This document shows positions 1 through 4,920 of a stretch of 5,989 nt of DNA, one piece after another. This stretch comes from Bacteroidota bacterium (GTDB lineage: Bacteria; Bacteroidota; Rhodothermia; Rhodothermales; UBA10348), in assembly GCA_027620595.1 (NCBI GenBank), contig JAQCDI010000172.1, positions 1-5,989 of the forward strand, written 5' to 3'. The notes beneath the pieces were generated by a model. That model had not been told where the DNA came from. It ran no database searches and saw nothing but the letters and a program-made list of their open reading frames with translations. Numbering within the stretch: position 1 is the stretch's first letter; every line of letters begins with the position of its first letter. The translations under genes were made by a program, and so were the position numbers.

Positions 1-19
1 TCGGCGCCGGCCCGCAAAA

Positions 20-49
20 CAAGGTCCGGACCGCGGTTCGCCCGAAATC
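20..49 (-). terminator. Possible weak terminator of the multiheme cytochrome gene
   Basis: Read on the minus strand, just after the stop codon, there is a 10-base palindrome GGTCCGGACC (23-32) followed by TTGTTTT. The T-rich tail is suggestive, but the palindrome has no proper loop, so a stable hairpin would have only about three or four pairs. Little more can be said. Confidence 0.2.
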
Positions 50-1648
50 CTACCACTCGTTCAGATCACGGCGTTCACGCGGCGAGATCGTGTCTTCGAA
101 GTAGACCGCTTTCCAGGGGACGATGCCCTGCGGAGCGCGCGCCTTGACGTCTTCGAGCATGGCATCCCAATCCATGGTGCCCTTGCCCGGAACGACCACG
201 CCGTAGGTGTCCTCAATGGCTTTGAGCGATCCTACGAGCAGCGCCTCGATCAGGAACGGATTGTGGACCGAGGCACTGTAGGTGTCGTCGCCGAATTCAG
301 CCAGGCTGTGGTTGAATACGCCGCCTTCGGCGACCGTCCATTTACCGTCGCGGGAATCCACTTCACCGCCCGATGCTTCTCCGTTCGGATCGACGATCAT
401 GATGGCTTCGTGGAGCATGTGGGCCAGGTGTTCGATTTCCGCCGATGTGCTGGCCAGGGCTTGCTGGGCCGCGCTCGCCGAGCTGTGACAACCCGAGGTC
501 GTACATCCGCTGAAATTGCGGGCGTCGAGCGTAATGTCACATCCCGTTTCTCCCGTCGGAATACCCTCTGCATCCACACACGGAATGGCATCGAATGTGT
601 GGCCGACCGACTGCATCAGGAAGCCTCCCGTGGCGGCATCCGTAATCTCGAAGCCTTTGACGTGACACGAGGCGCATCCGGCCAGGTTTCTGTCGGAGCC
701 GTGCGTGGCCACGATCTGGCCAATGTTGATCTCCATGCCGGGCGGGAACCAGCCGGCTTCGCCGGTCAACAAGGCCACCGACGGCGAGTGCGGATGCAGA
801 CCATGCGACGAATTCGGATCGGGTTCGCTGCGACGGTTGTGGCACTGGGCACACAGGTTCTCTTCGAGGTTGATAGTCTCTACGTCCAGACGGGTCTGGC
901 CGGAGAACTCGCTTCCATGCGGATCATGGCAGACCACACAGGTAATGCCCTGGTGTTCGACATCATCCGCTTCGATGTACGACGGATTGCCGCCGAAGCG
1001 CGCTATCGCTTCCTGGCCGCGGTGGCACGAGGCGCACGATCCGCCACGATCCTGCGGAGACGTGCCGATCTTTGCGTGGGCCGACTGCGACCACTGCTCA
1101 ACAAACGGGTGATGCGTGCCCTGATGGCATTCGGCGCAGGACTGGGCCAGCGTCAGGTCGCTCAGATCCCCAAGGTCGATCGAGGGAACGGGCTGGGTGC
1201 TGCTCGGGCCTTGCGAATGGATCTCACCACCACCGTGGCAGCTTTCGCACTGCACGTCATGGTAGCGCTCATCGCCGGTGGTTTCGTAGCCCACCGGTTC
1301 GGTCGCGAAGTTGCCGTTCTGGCTGACCGTGTGGCAGCTTTCACAGTAGGCGGCCGCATGGTCGCTGGTCTGCAGCCCGGCCCAGGCCACCGAGTGCGCC
1401 GTAGTCTGCCACTGGGACTGCTGGTCCACATGGCAGTTGCCGCAAACGGTCAGCTTGATGTCGGCATTGTCGTAGCCCAGATAGCCGAACGCTTCAACGG
1501 GCGCATCGTCCCATGAAGGGTTTTCGATTTCCACGATCTCGCGGAGATCACAGCCTCCAAGGAAGACCAGGGACAGGGAGAGGATACAGATGAATCCGAT
1601 GGACAGTGATCCGGCGGATTTCCAGGCGGTCCGAGCTGCGTTTTTCAT
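50..1648 (-). CDS. Multiheme c-type cytochrome lipoprotein, cytochrome c554-like, nine heme motifs
   Basis: Predicted electron carrier of 532 residues, anchored by lipid on the outer side of a membrane. The N terminus is a lipoprotein signal (Met-Lys start, hydrophobic stretch, F-L-G-G-C with the lipid cysteine at residue 33). Eight CXXCH heme motifs lie near residues 69, 102, 134, 171, 205, 237, 266 and 325. A ninth, CTTSGCH at 382-388, is the expanded CX4CH type. Many other histidines are available as second heme ligands. The pattern W-Q-T-T-A-H followed by C-E-S-C-H-T and V-Q-C-E-S-C-H-G-G-G resembles the cytochrome c554 family (recognised by eye). The last 140 residues are heme-free and probably helical, with an S-V-H-N-P-F segment of the sort seen at the end of several multiheme cytochromes. 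Two extra cysteines (357, 370) may form a disulfide. I chose the ATG at 1648; a TTG at 1687 in frame would only add 13 residues before the signal peptide. No Shine-Dalgarno is visible. It is divergent from the 2039-4777 run. Substrate unknown. Confidence 0.93.
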   Translation of the reverse strand: MKNAARTAWKSAGSLSIGFICILSLSLVFLGGCDLREIVEIENPSWDDAPVEAFGYLGYDNADIKLTVCGNCHVDQQSQWQTTAHSVAWAGLQTSDHAAAYCESCHTVSQNGNFATEPVGYETTGDERYHDVQCESCHGGGEIHSQGPSSTQPVPSIDLGDLSDLTLAQSCAECHQGTHHPFVEQWSQSAHAKIGTSPQDRGGSCASCHRGQEAIARFGGNPSYIEADDVEHQGITCVVCHDPHGSEFSGQTRLDVETINLEENLCAQCHNRRSEPDPNSSHGLHPHSPSVALLTGEAGWFPPGMEINIGQIVATHGSDRNLAGCASCHVKGFEITDAATGGFLMQSVGHTFDAIPCVDAEGIPTGETGCDITLDARNFSGCTTSGCHSSASAAQQALASTSAEIEHLAHMLHEAIMIVDPNGEASGGEVDSRDGKWTVAEGGVFNHSLAEFGDDTYSASVHNPFLIEALLVGSLKAIEDTYGVVVPGKGTMDWDAMLEDVKARAPQGIVPWKAVYFEDTISPRERRDLNEW

Positions 1649-2038
1649 GACGGTGGCGGGTCGATTGACCGAAACATTCGCGGGCAAAGTATTGGCGCAC
1701 CAACGGGCTGTCCATGAGGGAAAACCCTACGCAGCGTGCACGAAGGCCGATTTGGAGGGAAACCCGAAAGCAGGATGCTCAGATTTGATCAGGTTCTGAT
1801 TCCGGACCCCTTCACGTGTAGGGGCGGAGAGCGGATTCGACCTCGCAAATCCTCCGATTTGACAGGGTTCGCCTGACGCCAGCACTGTCGAAATCCTCGG
1901 TTTCGATGCATGAGTTCCCCGCTGAGGCTACTCCCGGGTTGGAGTACATCCTGCCACCGGACCCCACAATAGACTAGTGTCGAGTTGCCGGCTTCCGGTT
2001 GGACCCATCCCGTCCTTGTCACCCAACGCAGCACCGTC
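1649..2038. promoter_or_regulatory. Divergent intergenic region with repeats and small hairpins
   Basis: These 390 bases separate two divergently transcribed genes and must hold both promoters. I see no credible ORF. Visible structure: CCGATTTG occurs exactly at 1747-1754 and 1854-1861, with a related GATTTGA at 1782-1788. Small inverted repeats lie at 1717-1728 (AGGG/CCCT), 1788-1800 (ATCAG/CTGAT), 1846-1861 (CAAATC/GATTTG) and 1888-1906 (TCGAAA/TTTCGA). The segment 1858-1893 can also fold as TTT-GACAG against CTGTC-G-AAA. I could not match either strand to a known riboswitch. No convincing -35/-10 pair or Bacteroidota TAnnTTTG promoter stood out; TAGACT at 1970-1975 is only a weak -10 candidate for the rightward genes. 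Confidence 0.5.
1846..1906. repeat. Two related hairpins sharing AAATCCTC
   Basis: The arms CAAATC (1846-1851) and GATTTG (1856-1861) enclose CTCC. The arms TCGAAA (1888-1893) and TTTCGA (1901-1906) enclose TCCTCGG. Both units contain AAATCCTC followed by a TTT-bearing arm, so they look like diverged copies of the same small hairpin about 43 bp apart. Both are symmetrical and could work as DNA operator sites or as RNA structure in either leader. The stems are short and chance cannot be excluded. Confidence 0.4.
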
Positions 2039-3154
2039 ATGCGATCGATTCCTGCGCTCTTGATTACCCTGCTCCTTTTTGCCCTCGTCTCCGCGCCCGC
2101 CCTGGCGCAGGATGAGGAAGAGATCAGCTTCGACGATGTGGTCGAGGAAGCCCCTGCACACAATGCGCTCCCTTCCTGGACAGACAAGGTCCACCTGTCG
2201 GGACGCTTCGACGTGAACATGGAAGTCTTTGCCCCGGGCAAGGAGGGCATCCAGGCCAACCGGTTCCGGAACTACCACAAGTTCATGTTCCTGAAAGTGA
2301 CGCCGGATGACCGCTTCACGCTCGATGCCGAGATCATCGACCTCTCCTACTACGAGCTGCGCACCCAACTCCCCTACGATGTGTCCTTCACGGCGGGCAA
2401 GATCTGGGTACCCTTCGGCGCCACACCCTTCCACCACTACTATGGTGCGGCCCAGGGCGATCCGTTCACCGGCCTCCTGCTGCCCAATGTGTGGGCCGAG
2501 TACGGGGCCAGCGTGGCCAAGAAGTGGGTCAATGGAGCCAATTTCAGCCTCGACACGGACGCCTATGTGATCCGCGGCTTTGACGGCCCACGAGGACAGG
2601 TCCTCAACCTGGCAGCCGGTGGATCCGACAACGTCTTTGCCTATGGTGCCCGCACCAGACTCGGATACGGCACAAAACTCGCCGTCTGGGGAAGCATCCT
2701 GACCAACTCGTTCGGGGACACGGAAGGAGCGGGAATGGATGACGAAGAAGGCCGCCTTGTCCTTTGGGGCCTCGACCTGCTGGTGGACTACGGTCTTCTG
2801 GATCTCCCGATCATCGAGGATCTGCGCTTCCGGGGTGCTTTTGCGCGTGCCGAGATCCAGGACGAATTACTGGTCGATCCCGATTTCAACAGCGAAGGCT
2901 GGTACTACCGCTGGGGAGACTATGCCGAGTTGACGTACCGGGGTTTCAAGTATGCCCATGTCCGGGCCCGCTACGGCACCATCATCGACTTTGATGACAC
3001 GGTATCGAACAAGGACAGCCACAATTGGGATCTGGCCCTGCTCACACGCCTGGGCCCCAACCTGAGCCTGATGTTTGAATACCAGATCAACATGGAAGAA
3101 GTGGACGAGCTCGACAATGACCTCTTCCGCACCCAGATGGTCTTTGAGTTCTGA
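2039..3154 (+). CDS. Outer-membrane beta-barrel, porin-like
   Basis: A 371-residue exported protein. Residues 1-24 are a Sec signal peptide ending A-L-A, with cleavage predicted before Q24. The mature N terminus is very acidic (D-E-E-E-I-S-F-D-D, residues 25-33). From about residue 50 to the end the sequence alternates polar and hydrophobic/aromatic residues in short strands separated by Gly/Asp/Asn turns, and the chain ends in phenylalanine (F-E-F), the usual signature of an outer-membrane barrel. The stretch K-I-W-V-P-F-G near 121-127 resembles the strand region of phosphate-selective-type porins, but I cannot name a family. Length suits a barrel of about 14-18 strands. The ATG at 2039 is chosen over an upstream in-frame TTG at 1985 because it starts the signal peptide directly; no Shine-Dalgarno is visible. 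First gene of a run with cytochrome and flavoprotein genes, so it may serve as passage or scaffold for electron transfer across the outer membrane (inference). An ordinary anion or solute porin is the alternative. Confidence 0.88.
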   Translation: MRSIPALLITLLLFALVSAPALAQDEEEISFDDVVEEAPAHNALPSWTDKVHLSGRFDVNMEVFAPGKEGIQANRFRNYHKFMFLKVTPDDRFTLDAEIIDLSYYELRTQLPYDVSFTAGKIWVPFGATPFHHYYGAAQGDPFTGLLLPNVWAEYGASVAKKWVNGANFSLDTDAYVIRGFDGPRGQVLNLAAGGSDNVFAYGARTRLGYGTKLAVWGSILTNSFGDTEGAGMDDEEGRLVLWGLDLLVDYGLLDLPIIEDLRFRGAFARAEIQDELLVDPDFNSEGWYYRWGDYAELTYRGFKYAHVRARYGTIIDFDDTVSNKDSHNWDLALLTRLGPNLSLMFEYQINMEEVDELDNDLFRTQMVFEF

Positions 3155-3182
3155 TCCCGTCCCACCCTGACCCATTCCCGCC

Positions 3183-3794
3183 ATGACATCCTTCTCTCCG
3201 GATATCCGGCTCTCGAACATGCCCCTGTCGGTGAAGCTGCTCTTCACCGCCGTCCTGTTCTCGCTGGGAACGGGATACCTGTTTGCCCTGGGTAATATTG
3301 CCCTGAAGGTCGGTTTCACACCGGAAGAAGCCGCGCTCAAGTACTACGGCAACGAAACGTCCCGGGCCGCTCTCGAGGAAATGACCGACACCGAGGTATC
3401 GGCCGATGAAGCCGGAGTGTCCGAAGCAGAGGAATTCAGTTTCGATGACCTGGAAGAGCAGGAGGCCGAATCCGAGCCCCTGGTACCGGTTCCGACGTTC
3501 GAAGCCCTGGTCACGGAAGGCCACTTCCACCTCTTCGGCTACGTGTCCATCTTCTTCATCTGCGGCCTCATCATCATTTTTGCTGCCATTCCCAGGTGGC
3601 TCAAGGGAACGCTCGTCCTGGCGCCCTTCATCGCTTCCGTGCTGGATATCTGGAGCATGCTGCTGACCCGCTTCGTGGGCCCCGGCTTTGCCTGGTTGCT
3701 GGTCATCTCCGGCACCATCATGGCTCTGTCCTTCCTTCTGGTATTCGTCATTTCCATTTATCAGTTGTGGTTCCAGAAATCGGAAGCCCGCTGA
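3183..3794 (+). CDS. Four-helix inner-membrane protein with acidic periplasmic loop and HxH motif
   Basis: A 203-residue integral membrane protein of unrecognised family. Predicted helices are about residues 17-39, 115-136, 142-162 and 168-194. Basic residues at the N terminus, at R138-K141 and at the C terminus place both ends and the central turn in the cytoplasm. The long loop 40-112 then faces the periplasm. That loop is strongly acidic and includes E-E-F-S-F-D-D-L-E-E (83-92). It is followed by H114-F-H116-L-F-G at the periplasmic mouth of helix 2, where two histidines could ligate a heme b or metal, or interact with a quinone. There is no CXXCH. The N-terminal G-Y-L-F-A-L and K-Y-Y-G segments recall small membrane proteins I associate with multiheme cytochrome loci, but this is memory only. 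It lies 28 bp after the barrel gene and 16 bp before the flavoprotein gene. A role as inner-membrane electron donor or assembly factor is an inference from context. No Shine-Dalgarno at the start. Confidence 0.85.
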   Translation: MTSFSPDIRLSNMPLSVKLLFTAVLFSLGTGYLFALGNIALKVGFTPEEAALKYYGNETSRAALEEMTDTEVSADEAGVSEAEEFSFDDLEEQEAESEPLVPVPTFEALVTEGHFHLFGYVSIFFICGLIIIFAAIPRWLKGTLVLAPFIASVLDIWSMLLTRFVGPGFAWLLVISGTIMALSFLLVFVISIYQLWFQKSEAR

Positions 3795-3810
3795 TCAACC
3801 CATTGCCGAC

Positions 3811-4374
3811 ATGAAGAACCTGACGAAATCCGTTGCCCTCCTGTTGACGCTGGTGCTCTTGGCTGCGCCGGCTTCGGCACAGATCGCCAAGACGGGCACC
3901 ACGACCACTTTGAAGGATGCCCTCAAGGTGATGCTGCAGGACGAAGGGGCCGCCGGGCTCAAGAAGTTGACAGTCAACGTATCCGGCGAGCAAGCCAAGG
4001 GGCTGACCGGTACCCATGGCGTGGACACCGAGGGATCCTACACCGTCTACAATGGCACGAAAGCCGACGGCAGTGTCATGGGAACGGTCGTGGTTGTCAA
4101 TCAGGCAGGCAAAGAGGGACCACTCCAGGTCCTCGTGGCGTTGCGGCCTGATGGAACCGTCTACGACGTGGGATTTACCCTTTTCGGGGAAGACAAGGGC
4201 AAACCGGCCCTCAACTGGTCCTTCCTGAAGCAGTTCGTGGGCAAGAAAGTGTCGCAGCCCGTGAAGATCGGGGACGATGTGGATGGCATCAGCGGTGCCA
4301 CCTGGACTTCGACTTCGGTAGCCCTGGCCGTGAAGCGGGCGCTGGCCGTCTACAAGGAATTCATCACCGCCTGA
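3811..4374 (+). CDS. Secreted FMN-binding-domain protein, covalently flavinylated
   Basis: A 187-residue exported redox protein. Residues 1-23 form a Sec signal peptide ending A-S-A before Q24. The C-terminal half (about 95-183) is an FMN-binding domain of the type found in NqrC/RnfG. It ends with D-G-I-S-G-A-T-W-T-S at 158-167, the consensus where ApbE joins FMN to a threonine through a phosphodiester bond; T164 is the expected site. The upstream part (24-94) starts with a lysine-rich predicted helix and a Gly/Thr-rich strand region. There is one flavin site, no transmembrane helix after the signal and no lipobox, so it is probably a soluble periplasmic one-FMN carrier. The ATG at 3811 is chosen because it begins the signal peptide; earlier in-frame starts run into the preceding gene. 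The apbE two genes on supplies the matching enzyme. Likely role: moving electrons between the inner-membrane partner and the c-type cytochromes (inference). Confidence 0.93.
   Translation: MKNLTKSVALLLTLVLLAAPASAQIAKTGTTTTLKDALKVMLQDEGAAGLKKLTVNVSGEQAKGLTGTHGVDTEGSYTVYNGTKADGSVMGTVVVVNQAGKEGPLQVLVALRPDGTVYDVGFTLFGEDKGKPALNWSFLKQFVGKKVSQPVKIGDDVDGISGATWTSTSVALAVKRALAVYKEFITA
4304..4321 (+). other. Flavinylation motif (SGATWT) codons
   Basis: These codons give S-G-A-T-W-T, residues 161-166 of the FMN-binding protein, read after the acidic D-D-V-D-G-I lead-in. In characterised NqrC/RnfG-type domains the last residue of [S/T]-G-A-[T/S] carries the phosphoester-linked FMN, which here is T164 (bases 4300-4302 code for the preceding region; the motif threonine is within this span). 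A linked apbE supports real modification. Boundaries were counted by hand and may be off by one or two codons. Confidence 0.6.
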
Positions 4375-4387
4375 TCGAGTGACTCCC

Positions 4388-4777
4388 ATGCAAGTACGTC
4401 TCCTGTTTCCCGTCTTCGCCCTTTTCGTCCTCGTGGGCTGTGGAACCGACAACCCGTTCGACCGCGGGGCCGATCTCCCCTTCCGTAACAATGCCTCCCC
4501 GTCCGGACCTCTTTCCTTTGCCTCCGATATCAAGCCGGTGTTGCAGGTGTGCGCGTCCTGCCACAGCGGAGGTGCCGGCGGATGGGTCTACACCGGTGGA
4601 GTGGATTCGTACAATGCCGTCCTCTCGGCCATCGACACCATCCATCCCGAACGAAGCGAACTGCTGGTCAAAGCCACCGGCGGCGATGGCCATGGTGGAG
4701 GGTCCTTCTTTTCCGTCAACAGCACCAGCTATCAAGCCATTGCCAACTGGATTGCCCAGGGGGCCGAGAACAATTGA
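4388..4777 (+). CDS. Monoheme c-type cytochrome lipoprotein
   Basis: A 129-residue lipoprotein. The signal sequence ends L-V-G-C with the lipid cysteine at residue 18. A short polar linker follows. Then comes a compact cytochrome c domain starting F-A-S-D-I-K-P-V-L, with the heme motif C55-A-S-C-H59 and a closing helix near 114-125 (Y-Q-A-I-A-N-W-I-A-Q-G-A). This layout matches the short c-type domains seen in many Bacteroidota and Planctomycetota lipoproteins. The mature part has no methionine at all, so the sixth heme ligand cannot be Met. H102, in a glycine-rich G-D-G-H-G-G-G loop, sits where the ligand loop is expected, and H86 is the other choice. The ATG at 4388 is used instead of an in-frame GTG at 4379. 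Last gene of the run, 13 bp after the flavoprotein and followed at once by a terminator-like hairpin. Likely a membrane-tethered electron carrier, probably acting next to the flavoprotein (inference). Confidence 0.92.
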   Translation: MQVRLLFPVFALFVLVGCGTDNPFDRGADLPFRNNASPSGPLSFASDIKPVLQVCASCHSGGAGGWVYTGGVDSYNAVLSAIDTIHPERSELLVKATGGDGHGGGSFFSVNSTSYQAIANWIAQGAENN

Positions 4778-4797
4778 CCCGAGCAATGTCGGGTTTT
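4778..4797 (+). terminator. Intrinsic terminator after the monoheme cytochrome gene
   Basis: Directly after the stop codon, CCCGA (4778-4782) and TCGGG (4789-4793) form a perfect 5-bp stem with a 6-base loop, followed by TTTT (4794-4797). This is a short but proper rho-independent terminator shape. It ends the four-gene run and implies that apbE has at least partly separate transcription. Confidence 0.6.
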
Positions 4798-4808
4798 AAC
4801 CGGAGTTT

Positions 4809-4825
4809 AAACCCTGTCGGGTTTT
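4809..4825 (+). terminator. Second terminator-like hairpin, possible attenuator arm
   Basis: AAACCC (4809-4814) and GGGTTT (4819-4824) form a 6-bp stem around TGTC, with one more T after it. The descending arm repeats TGTCGGGTTTT found in the preceding hairpin (4787-4797 region). The ascending AAACCC arm could instead pair with GGGTTT at 4791-4796. The two hairpins therefore compete, which could be simple tandem termination or an attenuation switch ahead of apbE. Confidence 0.4.
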
Positions 4826-4830
4826 CCCCA

Positions 4831-4859
4831 TTGACGCACCCGGAGGAGGGCCGTACCCT
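4831..4859 (+). promoter_or_regulatory. Weak candidate promoter for apbE
   Basis: TTGACG at 4831-4836 is a good -35-like hexamer. With a 17-base spacer it is followed by TACCCT at 4854-4859, which keeps only the T, A and final T of a sigma-70 -10 box. It lies after the tandem hairpins and about 60 bp before the apbE start, the expected place. If the host uses a Bacteroidota-type sigma factor this match would mean little. Confidence 0.25.
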
Positions 4860-4920
4860 GCACCCCAGCGTGGGATGCCCAAGCCCTCCTTCCCACGGAC
4901 CAAAAGAAACCGACTGAACC

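Noticed and set aside
263..1516. Long open frame on the plus strand (417 codons)
   Set aside because: It is antisense to the multiheme cytochrome, whose nine in-frame heme motifs and lipoprotein signal are decisive. GC-rich coding DNA often leaves the opposite strand open, and the product has no recognisable domain.
1690..1825. TPP riboswitch on the minus strand, suggested by GAACCTGATC (plus-strand 1787-1796), a nearby CTGAG and a GCGTAGGG string
   Set aside because: The pieces are in the wrong order (GAACCTGATC comes before CTGAG), the expected P1 partner is missing, and neighbouring genes have no link with thiamine.
1820..2038. tmRNA 5' end, suggested by GGGGC and GGATTCGAC at about 1820-1841
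   Set aside because: There is no matching 3' T-arm or acceptor half in the remaining 200 bases, no tag frame, and the downstream DNA soon becomes the signal peptide of the barrel gene.
1649..2038. FMN (RFN) riboswitch, expected because of the flavin theme
   Set aside because: The conserved RFN core strings are not present on either strand; the genes use FAD/FMN but do not make or import it.
3688..3810. Longer start for the FMN-binding protein, overlapping the membrane-protein gene
   Set aside because: The extra residues are the out-of-frame reading of the last helix of the upstream gene and would bury a clear Sec signal peptide that begins at 3811.
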